From Uloborus plumipes (Eukaryota > Arthropoda > Arachnida > Araneae > Uloboridae), in assembly GCA_038373865.1 (NCBI GenBank), contig JAXGGA010005848.1, forward strand, positions 1-64,000: a DNA stretch of 64,000 nt. Direction: 5' to 3'. This document shows, in pieces, positions 47,014 to 59,350 of this stretch. A program made the position numbers and the translations under genes. The notes beneath the pieces were generated by a model. That model had not been told where the DNA came from. It was given only the letters and a program-made list of their open reading frames with translations, and searched no databases. Position 1 is the first letter of the stretch. Every line of letters starts with the position of its first letter.

Positions 47014-47940
47014 TACCCGACTACGGCAAAGCCTAAAGGAAGGGTTATGTTTTTATTAGTCTGGCTATGTTTGTGGTTAAGGATGTTCCACCGTAGCTCC
47101 TAAACTATTCATTCGATTTTGATGAATGAGGTACCAATTGATTCGTTTTCGAGTCTCGAGTGTCATAGGCTACTTTTTATTAGAATTTAACAAGAGGAAA
47201 AATCGATTATTCCTGGACAAGCACCGATTTTTACCGATATTTTCGGAGCTAAGTGTGTTCAACAATGAATTTCCAGTGTAAGGCTTACCTAGATTTTAGC
47301 ATGAAATTAGTTCAAAGCAATATATACATAGAAGATAGTTATTAAATATTTGTTTCAATTCATTATTTTGCACATGCATTTTTCCAGTTAAACTTGAATT
47401 TCAAGGCTTTTGTTTTGACAACACTTGTTTTTCGTGACGTGAAAACTTGTATTTAAATAGGCAAAAGTTTCATTTTGAATTGCATGATTTTTGTACATTA
47501 CATGAAATCTTGAAAGCTCGGAACCTTTGATACGCTTTGACGAATGTTACATGTTTTATGGTGCCGTAAATCTCAAGAAGTAGACTAAAAGGTAAGCTAC
47601 ATTTTTTACCCGACTACGGCAAAGCCTAAAGGAAGGGTTATGTTTTTAGTAGTCTGGCTATGTTTGTGGTTAAGGATGTTCCACCGTAGCTCCTAAACTA
47701 TTCATTCGATTTTGATGAATGAGGTGCCAATCGATTCGTTTTCGAGTCTCGAATGCCATAAGCTACTTTTTAATAGAATTTAACAAGAGGAAAAATCGAT
47801 TATTCCTAGACAAGCACCGATTTTAACCGATATTTTCGTATCTAAGTGTGTTTTAGTTCAAATTAGTTCAAACAAAAGTCGCAATCAACAATGAATTTCC
47901 AGTTTAAGGCTGACCTAGATTTTAGCATGAAATTAATTAC
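47014..47940 (+). repeat. Two diverged direct copies of a ~320-bp repeat
   Basis: Units at about 47014-47330 and 47607-47940 both start ACCCGACTACGGCAAAGCCT and share CCACCGTAGCTCCTAAACTA and AGAGGAAAAATCGATTATTC. They are ~593 bp apart in the same orientation. The CCCGACTAC heading recurs at 48047, 48104 and, inverted, 48626. Confidence 0.85.
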
Positions 47941-48092
47941 CCATATAACTTTTCATACTTTTTTGTTATCTACATTTAATTTTGCAATGTATATTCATTT
48001 GCTAATATACAGTGGGGTAAAATAAAAAAGTTTTAAAAACCTGTAACCCGACTACAAAAAAGCTCTAAAAAGTAAGAAATAATAACAAGTTT

Positions 48093-48644
48093 AAAAAACT
48101 ATAACCCGACTACAAAAAAAAAAAAAAAAAAAGCACTGAAAGGTAAGAAACAAGGTCGGTGCTATTTAATATCATCGTCTTATTAAATAAAACAAGACGT
48201 TTGATATCTTAGCTATACCTGTTTATTTAGTTCTACGACTTGAACCCTCTGCAAGTTCCACATTAACAACATAATTCAATTCAAATGCTGTAGTCGTGCG
48301 TTGTCAACTACAGAAAAACAATTTGATAGAATAACATTATAACCTAATTTACCATTCTTGTATATATATATAGATCAAACTAATATGTTTGCTTGTGTAT
48401 CAAGTTTAAATGCTTGCTTTCTGTAGTTGACAACGCACGACTACTACAGCATTTGAATTGAATTATGTTGTTTATGTGGAACTTGCAGAGGGTTTAAGTC
48501 GTAGAACTAAATAAACAGGTATAGCTAAGATATCAAACGTCTTGTTTTATTTAATAAGACGATGATATTAAATAGCACCGACCTTGTTTCTTACCTTTCA
48601 GTGCTTTTTTTTTTTTTTTTTTTGTAGTCGGGTTATAGTTTTTT
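48093..48644. repeat. Long inverted repeat, ~225-bp arms
   Basis: Arms 48093-48316 and 48418-48644 are near-perfect reverse complements (two substitutions and a 3-nt indel seen, apart from the A/T run), around a ~101-bp loop. Each arm starts with the ACCCGACTACAAAA heading of the neighbouring repeat. A transcript would fold into a long hairpin. Confidence 0.92.
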
Positions 48645-48799
48645 ATTTTAAAGAAAGTTATTAAATTCTTTACCAAAACTGGATTTTTCTTTTCTTTTAA
48701 TAGTGATTTTGAAATAATTTCAAACTTGGTATATGGTGAAATAATTCATCAAACATAGTATAATTATAATGTATATGTATCATTGAACTGATACTAGAA

Positions 48800-49584
48800 T
48801 CTATATACATAAAGGACTACTTTTTGTGTGTATGTATGTCCGGGGTAATCTTCCAAACTACTGAACTGATTTTAACCATTTTTTCACCGTAGAATAGCTA
48901 CAGTAACAGGGAGCAGGATAAGCTATAATTTATTTCTAAAAAGCTTAGTTTAAAAAGTTATTATGGAAACTAGTAAATTTCATGTAATTTCCCCATTAAA
49001 TGATTAAATTTTCAACCCATTGTTGCAAAATTTGTTCCCTCGCAACAACGATATTGATAGTAATCATGATGAAAATTTTGAAACAAGGTTTCTCTGGAGT
49101 AAGTATGAAATTTATTACTTTCTTAGGATTTTTACATTCATCTATGCCAATAATCGATACCATATAAGGTTAAATAAAAAGAGGATTGATTTTGGCAAGA
49201 GTTAGAAAAAAAAAGTGATTTTTTGGAAAATCACACGGATAAAATAACGCATTTAAGTTTGATTTCATGTTCTCCTTCACATCGCATGATCACAAAAAAT
49301 ATCTTTGAGAAACAGGCCTTTCATTTAGGGGGGGGGTCATTTGCCCCCCCCCCCCTGACTTTGAGAAATCAATGTGTTTGCATATAAGTGGGCGTGGTTT
49401 TTGTAGTTTTCTGGGGAAATTGTATTGTGTTTTTACCCTTTGCCCCCCCCCCCTGGAAAAACTTGAAATGACGTCCCCGTTGAGAAATATTCTAATGTGC
49501 TTAGTTGAAAGTTATATATTTATTTTCTTGAATTTGGCATGTTGCATTTAAACCCATGCGACGCCGGGCACATCAGCTAGCTAG
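48800..49584 (+). mobile_element. Non-autonomous Helitron with nested MITE
   Basis: Begins TCTATATACATAAAGGACTA after an A and ends CCCATGCGACGCCGGG ... CTAG followed by T. MITE family C copy 3 sits inside. No helicase ORF. Confidence 0.75.
49313..49479. mobile_element. hAT-type MITE family C, copy 3
   Basis: CAGGCCTTTCATTT ... GAAATGACGTCCCCG; the direct flank TTGAGAA is shared on both sides. Poly-G and poly-C runs face each other inside. Confidence 0.85.
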
Positions 49585-52321
49585 TTTCCAGAATATTTTC
49601 CATATTTGTCAAGAGTACAAACGAATTGCGTATTTGAAATAAATCTCTAAAGTGTAGCATCGGGTAGGGTAAAATGGGTCAAAAGAGCAATTTTATATTC
49701 ATGCTCTGACAGCAAAAAATATATTGTTTCAACCCAGTGAATTAAAAGCTCAGAATATGCAAACGTACATTCCTTGTGACATTTAAAGCGAAGTATCAAA
49801 AAAAAAAAAAAAAAAAACCTTTGGGGAAAAAGTTATGAATTTGTTGTCAATGACCTATTTTACTCCATAGAGTGGGGTAAAAATAGAAATGATATTAAAG
49901 AATAATAATTGATTCATTTGGTGCAAAATATTCTCTTTATAAGTATTTTTCTGATTTAAAGTCTCTGAGCCCCTCATAAGAAAATAGGTGAAAAGTTATT
50001 CTTTTTTTTTTTTTTTTTTCATCCCTTTTCTTAGAATGTTCAATCAGTCCTAAGTCGATTTAGACTCTACGCATTAGGGTGGACCGAAAATGACTTTTTT
50101 TTTTTTTTTTTCGATGATGGGGAGTGCGGAAAAGGTGTCGTTGTGGGAGTAAAGTGCATATAAAAAATTTGAAAAATTTCGGTCAATTTCTAGATCTGCC
50201 GCAATTGCGTTGAAATTTGGAAAAAATGCAGTTTTTTGAGATTTTTAGGAAATTATTTAAAAAGAATTTTTAGCACCGAACATCTAAAAATGCATTATGT
50301 GACAGACAATGTAGTTATTTCGGATAAGTATGGCGAAAACAGCATTTTAACGTTTTGACAAAATTTAATTTAAAACGTAGAAAAAAAACGGGAAATTGCC
50401 AAATTTTCTAGGTATTTGTGGAAAAGAAAGGAATTATACCACAGACCTCAAATTTTTTAATGGGTTTACTATGCCCCAATGGCACTTTTTCGCCCAACCC
50501 GTTATCGAAAATAGAAAAAAAATTTTTTATTAATTTACTAAAAATCTCAAAATAACTGCATTTTCTCAAAACTTAGTGATTCCAAAACTGCTCCAATTAC
50601 GCCGTTGTGCGCCGCCGAATATTACCTGCTCCAAAGTGCCCCAAAACGCTTTTTTTTATTGCATATTCTGCTCCCAAGTTGCTCCAAAGCGCTTTCGTTG
50701 TCAAAATCGCCTTTTTATTTATTTTTTAGCGAAATCGTTGGTTTAAATATCCATATTTTTATTTCTGTCTTAGTCTCCATGTTTTAAAATCTTAAGATCG
50801 TTTTAAAATAGAGTCAGGGTGTGTGCGCGCAATCTTTTTGCATCCTTCACAGGAATTGAAACTTCAGCTTTTAGATTATTTCTCAGTGGTCTGCAGAGCT
50901 TTAACTCGAACTTTTTCGTATTATTTTTCATTCAAGTGAAAAATTCATTTTTTAAAAACTTTGGTCTGTGAAAACTTCTGCAAAATTTGCGAACACTAGC
51001 CATTTGTTTCAATTCCCTTCAGCTGAAAGATATTTTTTTTCCTTCAGCTGGAAGAAATTTTATTTATATAATAGTTATAATTTTTATCATTTATTTAATG
51101 AAACTCTTGTGTATTGGCTTTTTTTTAAAGACATATTTTTTTTAAATTGGCATAAACTTAGAAAAAGAATGATCAAAACAATATTTTAGCTCTTATGCGA
51201 TTAGCTGAATATTTTACCTCCAAATAAGTTATTTTTTGACCTGAGCATTTATGACGCTAAAAAGTTTATGAAGCTAAAAAAAATCTGTTTTTAGAATTGA
51301 ATTCAGAAACAAAGTGACGTTTTCATAAGTTTTGAATAATTTGCTTAAGTAAAATTGCATGCATACTCAAGTAAAAATTTGAGAAGTAATTTCCAGTGAA
51401 ATTCTTCAAAACATTAGTTAAATTGCTGAAACCTTGTACAGTTATTGATTTATATTGGACCATTAATTGATATTTACGGAGCTGCTCCAAAAGCACATTT
51501 GACTGCTCCAAAGTAGCAATTTTTCTGCTCCGAAAGGTGCTCCCAAATAGAGCCCTAAAACTGGAGGGGCCTGTCTATACCTCTCTGTAAGGGCCTTACT
51601 CCCAAGCACTCTGAAGCCATTGATGGGATCACTGAAATTTTCAACCCATTTGTGGCAAATAAAAAAAATGACCAAAAAATTTCAAATTTTTTATGTGCAT
51701 TTAGCTCTCCCGATGGCATCTTTTCCTCAATACGCATTATCGCAAAAAAAAAAAAAAAAAAAAGGGCATGACATTGCAGTTTACACATGAACAGAACTAA
51801 ATAATGCAATTTGTTTCACTTTCTTTCTTAGGTTTCATTCGAGCTACTATGTCAAGGTTGGCTCTTCGCAGCTGCAATATTTCAGGTGAACTCACCACAG
51901 AAAGCGCAGCGTTACGAGAGCTGGCATTTTGTCTGCTCACTTGCAGCTGAGGCAAGGTTAACGCAACAATAACTACATTTATGGTTAGCTGTAGTAAATG
52001 GAAGCAAACTGTTACTCCACTGGTAATTATTTTTGAACCTCAACCATGAACCTCAATTCTGAGGTATCTGGGAGTTTCCAAACGATTGTGTGGTACTGTC
52101 TGACCACGGATGAGATATAAAGGCTAACGTCCGTTTTGTAGGCGGAAATGGAAGCAGTGTTTAGGTATGCAAGCTTTTGCAAATGTGTGTTTGCAATTTT
52201 AATTAATCGAAACACGAACATCAAATTTTTATTCCCCCCTCATTCAGACAGACTCGTCATAACTGGATGTTTGCCAATTCCATAGCAACCGTGGGCTGGC
52301 TGTAGGCGCCCTCGTAGTTAC
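49585..52321. other. No gene seen; AT-rich with long homopolymer runs
   Basis: Contains A/T runs at 49799, 50001, 50098 and 51746 and a block starting GGGTGGACCGAAAATGAC (50078), which looks repeat-derived, but I could not pair its ends. Short open frames show no recognisable motif. Confidence 0.5.
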
Positions 52322-52655
52322 TGTCTGTTCATGAAAGCTGCGCCTAGCACTCGCAAACAGTTCCACTGAAAAAATAGTAGATGGGTTGTGAGTGATAACT
52401 TTCCGAAGTTTTCAATTTAAAGCTTGCATTTGCTATATCGTTTTGACATATTTAACTAAACTATGAATTTGAAATTAGCATCGTTTCACGTTGTTTTGTA
52501 CGGTTCAAAATGCTTTTTATTGCTCTTCCCCTTATTGTTATCTTACCTAACACCTCTATTTTGGTAAGATCCAGAGAAGAGACCTTCCACGCATGCGTAA
52601 AAGCGTGGAAATTTTTACCTAAGAAGATCAGACAATAGAAGATGACACTGTGGAA
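52322..52655 (+). repeat. Direct repeat D, copy 1 (CpG-bearing block)
   Basis: Aligns with 54562-54895: shared GCCTAGCACTCGC, GAAGTTTTCAATTTAAA, TTCCCCTTATTGTTATCT, TCTATTTTGGTAA and ACGCATGCGTAA. Moderately diverged. The ACGCATGCGT palindrome resembles an NRF-1 site. Could be a duplicated promoter/first exon or ends of a decayed element; unresolved. Confidence 0.7.
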
Positions 52656-52865
52656 AAGTTAGTTTATTGAGGCTCAGTGAGTTTATTTTCTTTTTTAAGC
52701 AGATCTACGAACATGAAGTTACTGATTTCAACTAGTTATTTCTTGTCGTGTGTAAGGTTGCTAAAATACGTTTAATGTCTTTTACATTCCCTGCTGTTTT
52801 TCATTAGTATTTTTATTCCCCCCCCCCCCCCCCCCCCACATACTCTGGCATAAATGGAAACACGT

Positions 52866-53001
52866 CTGACCCGTCATTTCAGGGTGGGGTCAATGTATTT
52901 ACATGAAAGTAGGCGTGGTTTTTGCCATTTGTTGGCAAGTTTACATTGTGTATACGCCCTTTGCCCCCCCCCCCCCGGAAAAATTCGAAAAGACGGTCCT
53001 G
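52866..53001. mobile_element. hAT-type MITE family C, copy 4
   Basis: CTGACCCGTCATTT ... GACGGTCCTG with identical 8-bp flanks AAACACGT (52858-52865, 53002-53009). Shorter than its relatives through internal loss. Confidence 0.88.
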
Positions 53002-53059
53002 AAACACGTATGTTTTCCATTCTTTCTATTTTCTCGAACAATTCGATTTCGAGTAATTA

Positions 53060-53664
53060 CACAGGCCAACGATGAAAAAACTTTTTTAATGAAAATACCT
53101 TAGATGCTTAAAAAGTTGTATCACCCACCATTTATTCACATTTTATAGTTACATTCATGAAATAAAGAAACATTTTTAGAATTTAACAGCTTTTTCATAG
53201 TTAAGATAACATGAAAAAATAGGTCTAATGAACAAAGATGATGTTGGCAGCACTGCTGAAACACATGCTACAACATGATGGGGGATTACTGTTGGTCCCT
53301 TCACCGGGAAGTTCAGCAAGCTATTCATCGCAGGAAAAGCTACACAAGAAGCTTCAAGGAAAAAAGGGAAAGAAAATATAAAGCAATTCCAGTTGACAAG
53401 TGAACCTTGTATCATCACATAAAATTACTATTCCAAGTATTTTACTGTAAATACAAACCATTTTTACGATTCTACAGTGTTTCATTGATTTCCCTATATA
53501 CTGTAAATGGGTATTAGACTATATAATAAAATACATTTTGCTTGGAAACTAAGGGTGATACATAAAAACTACAAGCAGATTTGGATTCAGCACATAAAAA
53601 TCTATCAAGATCAGCTATTAAAATTAAAAAAGTTTTCAAAAAGGTTTTTTTTTGTTGGCCTGTG
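53060..53664. mobile_element. DNA transposon with CACAGGCC ends and TTA direct repeats
   Basis: Inverted ends CACAGGCCAAC and GTTGGCCTGTG with further T/A-rich similarity, flanked by TTA on both sides, a PIF/Harbinger-style target. The 80-codon minus frame at 53176-53418 inside it is not recognised. Confidence 0.6.
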
Positions 53665-54561
53665 TTATTTAGTGCTCTTCTGAAAAATTGGCGCCCTACA
53701 TTGACAATGCTTACCTCTTTTTCGGGTAATAGGAAAGGATAATTGTTATAGATTTGAGCTGAAATACTTTTGCAAAACGATTACAAAAGTCACCCAACTA
53801 AATTCAACACCAGTTACTCCCCCTATAACCTGAAAAAGAGGCAAACATGGTTAATGTTGGAGGTCAACTTATCAGAGGAGCATTATACTTTTGTGTGTCA
53901 TATAAATTTAACTGCATCGTTGGAAACATTGATCATACAGTATTGATATCACAAATTTTTCAAAAAAAGTCCTATATACGCATGATTTCTAACAGCGTCA
54001 TCGACTAATCTTTTTCTGCAATATAACAACTTAACTCTTCATTTATTTGCTGGTCTTACGAGTACGGCAAACAAAACAGATTGAGGAGATTCATTGCTGG
54101 CGCTTTTCCTTTTTTTGCAAAAACTTATTCCAGTACGATGTTTTTTGGTGCAACTTGTCCATTTGTCTTAGTTTGTTAATACAGTACTCAGTGCATTCAC
54201 AAGAAATAACACAAATCTCAGGAACTTTACGACAAACTTTACAACTATCAACCCCATTTGATAACCGTTCTTGACTGTTTCGATTCACCCTTGTGTCACT
54301 TTTTTTTGTCTAAAATCGCCCGATTTTATTTGGATTCAAAAGTGACACAACTTCTGAACTTCCGTAAGTTTTAAAGTAATTTCACATGTGTAAGTTCCTC
54401 TGACCGATTGAGCAGACTGTTTAGTTCCCTATCCACAATAAAACTCACTAATTCTCAAAATTAGAGCTTTCTACTTCTGTTGTTGGGGTGCAAAATATAC
54501 AAGACTCTTGGACATTTGGCGTTTTGGCGACGATTTATGCTTTTGCTTTTCCTATATGCCG

Positions 54562-54895
54562 GTACAGTTCGTCCGTGAAAACCACGCCTAGCACTCGCGA
54601 ACCAGTCCACTTAAAAAAAAGGGGGATATGTTGTGAGTGGAAACTTTGAGAAGTTTTCAATTTAAAACTTGCATTTGCTATCCTTTTGACTCATTCAACT
54701 GAACTACGTATATGAAATTAGCATCGCTCTACGTTGTTTGATACGACTCGAAACGCTTCTCATTATTCTTCCCCTTATTGTTATCTCACATATCACTTCT
54801 ATTTTGGTAAAAGCAGAGAAGACCTAACGCATGCGTAACTACGCGGAAGGTTTTACCTAAGCAAATGAGACAGTAGGATACGTTTTGTGAGTAAA
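54562..54895 (+). repeat. Direct repeat D, copy 2
   Basis: Partner of the block at 52322-52655, ~2.24 kb away in the same orientation. About 160 nt downstream is a consensus 5' splice site, CTTCTCAG|GTAAGT at 55048-55061, so this copy may be the start of a transcript running to the right. Confidence 0.65.
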
Positions 54896-55381
54896 CATTC
54901 ATCTATTCTCTGATTCACCCCGCTGGAAAGTGGAATAAACTACAGATTATATTTCTTAGAAAATAGATGGATTAGAACCTGATTAGTGAATTCATGCATT
55001 GGATTTTGTTTGATCCAAGATTTTTTTGAGCTTCGAATCTGAAAGTGATCTTCTCAGGTAAGTTTTACGCGTTGATTCATTTAGAGGCAAAATCTTTATG
55101 GTTGAACCATGTAATGTTTTTCTGATTTTTAATTTATTACTTTCCCGAACTCATTGAGCTTTACTGAGAGTTTAGAAATCAGTGGTAAAATAAGATGAAT
55201 ATTGCAAAATTGATCATTTATGAAATTGAGCATTTTATGAATAACTCGTATCGCAAAAAATGTGGGTCTTATTTGGTGCATAATTGAAGGGCTTGGGGGA
55301 TGAAGGGGCTAGATACATTTTAAAAAATGAACTCTGGAAAATGGTAAGCAATGGATACAGGTAAGCAAATGAAACTTGGTA

Positions 55382-55566
55382 CTGTCCTCTCCACTTAATC
55401 GGATAACGGATAAACGAATACCCCGCTTATACGAATAAAATATCTCAGAACCGAGTATTTCCCGTGCCGTTGACGCAATATTAAACATCCCCGTTTAATC
55501 GAATACCCCGCTTAATCGAATTATGTTTCTTGGAACCGACAGCATTCGTTTAAGCAGGACCGACAG
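55382..55566. mobile_element. pogo/Tigger-like MITE, copy 1
   Basis: Starts CTGTCCTCTCCACTTAATCG and ends GCAGGACCGACAG between TA dinucleotides. Internal repeats of CCCCGCTTAATCGAAT type. Confidence 0.78.
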
Positions 55567-55756
55567 TACATCGAAAAGTAGGTGTCATTAGACCAATTTC
55601 ATACTCACACTAACGACAAAACCAGAAAACTAAAAAGCTGCAACAATAAAACTTAGAACTTTAATTACTCGCAATTTGTTTTTCCACATAACCTCTTCAT
55701 CTCCTAAGCCCTTCATTTTTTTTTCAACACTTAACTAATGAGGTGGAACTTCTTAA

Positions 55757-56281
55757 CACATTTATGCCCAGTAGCCTAAAAACGGGTCGCTTGTTAGTTA
55801 CTGCATACAAAAACCTGTAATGGGTATATCATTTTACTAAAACTGTTTTCCACAAGTTAAATAGTCCTTCTTCTTGAGAAAACCAGTTCTAGCCACTATT
55901 TATACATCAAAGTTTAATTATTGATAGCTATTTTCATTTTTCACACAAATCAGTCAAGCAATACCAGCATGGGTAGCCACAGAAAGTAAGTTTTTTTTGC
56001 GACCTTTTTTTTTCATAAAATCAAACTATTTTAAAATGATTTGCTTAAAATTGATCACAGATACCTGCTATAATGTTACTTTGCAAAAGTAAAGTCAAGT
56101 AAGGTAGTATTTTGCTCACATAACTGCAAAATATCCCATAAACACGACGTCAAATAACTTAATAAATATGGTAACGGCGAACTATTTTAAGCCTAAAATG
56201 TTTGTAAACCATTCCAAGTAACAGTTTTAAGCAGATAAAAATTGAAAGAAATTGTAAAAAAAAAACTTGGGCATAAATGGG
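55757..56281. mobile_element. piggyBac-type MITE
   Basis: Inverted ends CACATTTATGCCCA and TGGGCATAAATGGG, flanked by TTAA at 55753-55756 and 56282-56285. Confidence 0.85.
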
Positions 56282-56654
56282 TTAAACTCCAGAAGTATTG
56301 GGCTTCTGAATACAAATGTTTTGTAATATTTAAATGTATGAATGTATGTACATCACTTACGGCATTGTTTCAGAGGTATTTATAAAAATAAATAAGGGCG
56401 ATTCTCTGTAAACTCGTCATTTTTCACACGAAATCTGTCCGGGCATGTTTTTTGAAATGTTTGTATAATTATAATACTATTGCTCAGAAAATGAATCAAT
56501 TACTTTGGTTTGAAAGAGGGCCTATTGACGCTTGTGTTTTTATGATAAATTGTGACAGGGGGGTAAGTCTCTCGCCTGGTATAACTATGCAGGGAACTGT
56601 GCCAGGTGACTGTTTTTGCTCTTTGTTGCGCAATATCTGCAAAATTATTGGAAA

Positions 56655-58286
56655 CTAGCAAAAATACCCGGCGTTGCCTGGGCCAGTAAAAATATTGAGA
56701 AACAATTTATAATCGCTTTTTTTCCCCAAACTAAAAGAACTCAAAACGTACCGCTTTGACGATTTAAAATGTCGCTAAATTTGCGGTAACTGTTTTGGGA
56801 TACCTAGGATAATTTTTCTCCCCTCCCTACTTTATGCAAATATGCTTAGGTATTATTACGCCAGTAATTTTTGTCAAAGAAAAATTGTCATTTAATGCTA
56901 AGAAAATATTGCTGACCATGAAATGACGCTAAAAGTTTTTGTCCTAAGTGATTTCGAAATTAGTAGGGAGCATTTGACAATTATTTGTGCGAAAAACACA
57001 AATTAATGGTAATTTTAGTTTTGGGGTCTGATTAATTTCGTATGCGGATTACTTTCTGCTTTGACGTAAGTTTCAAAAGTTTTTTAATGACAACGTACGG
57101 AATCGGCCAAAAAAAAAAAAAAAAACAACTTTTCTTCAACTGTGGGAGTATTATTTCGATGATTAAGATTTTGGCGCAGTCTACAAATATCAGACAACAA
57201 TCGTTTTATTTTAGTTATATCGTAAGAAGTAAAGTATTATTACATAGTCTTTGGCACCAGAACTGGCGTCAGTGGAAAACATTACCCATAATCTTAGTTA
57301 TTATAATATTTTTGCAACAAATTCGGCAAGATACCTGTTCGATTGTATTCTAAGTGACCAATTGTAAGTACCGCCCAATCAACGCCAACAAATTTTTAAA
57401 AATACTGTAAAATTGTATTTAAAGTTCCATTAAAGTGGAAAATACTGAACCTAATCCATTTATTAGTTGCCAATCTCTTCAAGCGATTACATTACCGATA
57501 CTCTAAAACACTAAAACACATACTGTCGGCCCCGCTCAAACGAATACTGTCGGTTCCAAGAAATATTATTTGATTAAGCGGAGAATTCGATTAAGCGGAA
57601 TCTTTAGCATTGCGTCTATGGCATGGGAAATATCTAGTTCCAGGATATTTTATTCGTTTATCCGTTAGACGATTAAGCAGGACCGACAAATTCACGAAAC
57701 TTGTGAAAATAATTGATACAGTCAACAATTTACTAACAAAGGAATACAATTTATTCTAAAAAAATAATATTTTCACGCAGCAATGCACATTAAAAAACAC
57801 ATTGCTTAAGGATAAATATTCTACTTACACAACTAAGACTACAAAACGTTTTAAATACAAATCATGGTAAAAGCCTGGATATTCCCCATGAAGCTGGAAA
57901 AAAAACCTTCATGATTTGACTTGAGAAAAGCCTTGGACATTAAATACGGAAAGAAGAAATGATGCCCGCAATTTTAGCTTTCGACAGGGAGTTGAGATGA
58001 TACACTAAATACTGAGTTAGTTTGGTCAATGCCTTTTGATTTATGAGAAATATGTACCTTAAATTGGAATGAAAAAGACGCTACCGATCGAACTTTTTTG
58101 AATATCGTTATAAATTATAGCCTATGTGTTATTCTGATGTATATGCTACATTATGGTAAAAGTTTCATCAAAATCCATTCAGTAGTTTTTGCGTGAAAGA
58201 GGAACAAACATACATCCATCCATACATCCATCCATACATCCATCCATCCATCCATACAAACTTTCGCATATATAATAGTAGTAAGA
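56655..58286 (-). mobile_element. Non-autonomous Helitron with verifiable empty sites
   Basis: On the minus strand: A|TCTTACTACTATTATATATG ... CCCAGGCAACGCCGGG ... TTTTTGCTAG|T. The host sequence on both sides continues without duplication when compared with family E copies B (near 59600) and C (near 62140). A CATC/CATA microsatellite lies near the 5' end (58208-58258) and a pogo-like MITE is nested at 57523-57688. Confidence 0.92.
57523..57688. mobile_element. pogo/Tigger-like MITE, copy 2 (inside Helitron)
   Basis: Starts CTGTCGGCCCCGCTCAAACG after TA and ends GATTAAGCAGGACCGACA. Inverted relative to copy 1 at 55382; 3' TA not preserved. Confidence 0.7.
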
Positions 58287-59350
58287 TTAATTAGTTTCGA
58301 GACTACCTATAAATTTAGGCACAAATAGTGGACATAACTAACATGTTCCATAATTAAACTAATTGACATCAATAAAAATCACTTCCCAGAGGACTGTTTT
58401 CGCAACGACCCTGATGCATACTTTCATCACAAATGTGACTCTCAAACTAAACAAAGTATCGTTTAAATACCGTTCTCAGCAATTTCAGCAAATTCACACT
58501 GATTGCTCTAAAATTTATGTCAAAAAACATTTGCAAGAGCAAGATTTTTTCTATACGAGCTTTGAATTTGTCTCAGGGGACTGTTTGAAAATTTTCCGGA
58601 CAGAATTTACATGACAATTTTAAGTTTTAGAAATACGTAATTAGACTTCATATCATAAAAAAATATAGCTGCATTATTCTATTTTTAGATATTAATTGCC
58701 AAATTTATGTAGTGTTGATAGGATTTTTGGTATATTACCTTGAATTGTTAGACAATACGATAGGGATAGCCAGGGGATTGTGACTTTAACACTTAGATAA
58801 TTTCTAGAAAAAAAAATTAAATTGTTATCGCACCACATACAATTGGGCCACACAGTATTAATGCTTTACTTGTATTGAGAGTGATAATTACTTTATTACA
58901 CTTTATTATTTTTAAAATACTCGGTCCGGACAGCCTTAAATTTATGCTTTGTATTTTAATGCCAATACTATTTTTAATTAAGAAGTATATAAAGAAGAAA
59001 AAGTTGTGTGTTTCTAGATTTTTAAAACATTTGTTTATGTGTATGATTGAAATCAATAATTTATTTTTAAATATTAAATATCTTTTTATGCTTAGAATAA
59101 TTTCAATATACTTTTGTATTTGTGTTTATTGTTTCAGTTTCATGTTTCTAGTAGTATACCTTAAAAAATCTGACATAACATATTGTTATAAAATGATCAT
59201 ACATGCAAAAAAAAGAAACTTAATGTCAAGAAATCAAATCAAATCAAAACTTTCTACTCATTTTCTAATCATATTGTTTCAAGAATTGTTTGATTGTATA
59301 TATTTTAACTATTCATGGATTTGGAGCACTATACATAGAAATATAATATA

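Larger units (their letters stand above)
56395..58938. mobile_element. Element family E, copy A (3' end lost, split by Helitron)
   Basis: Starts GGGCGATTCTCTGTAAACTC next to TA, like copy B at 59351. It is interrupted by the Helitron at 56655-58286 and stops at TCGGTCCGGACAGCC without the closing inverted repeat. Remaining length ~0.91 kb agrees with copy B. Confidence 0.75.
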
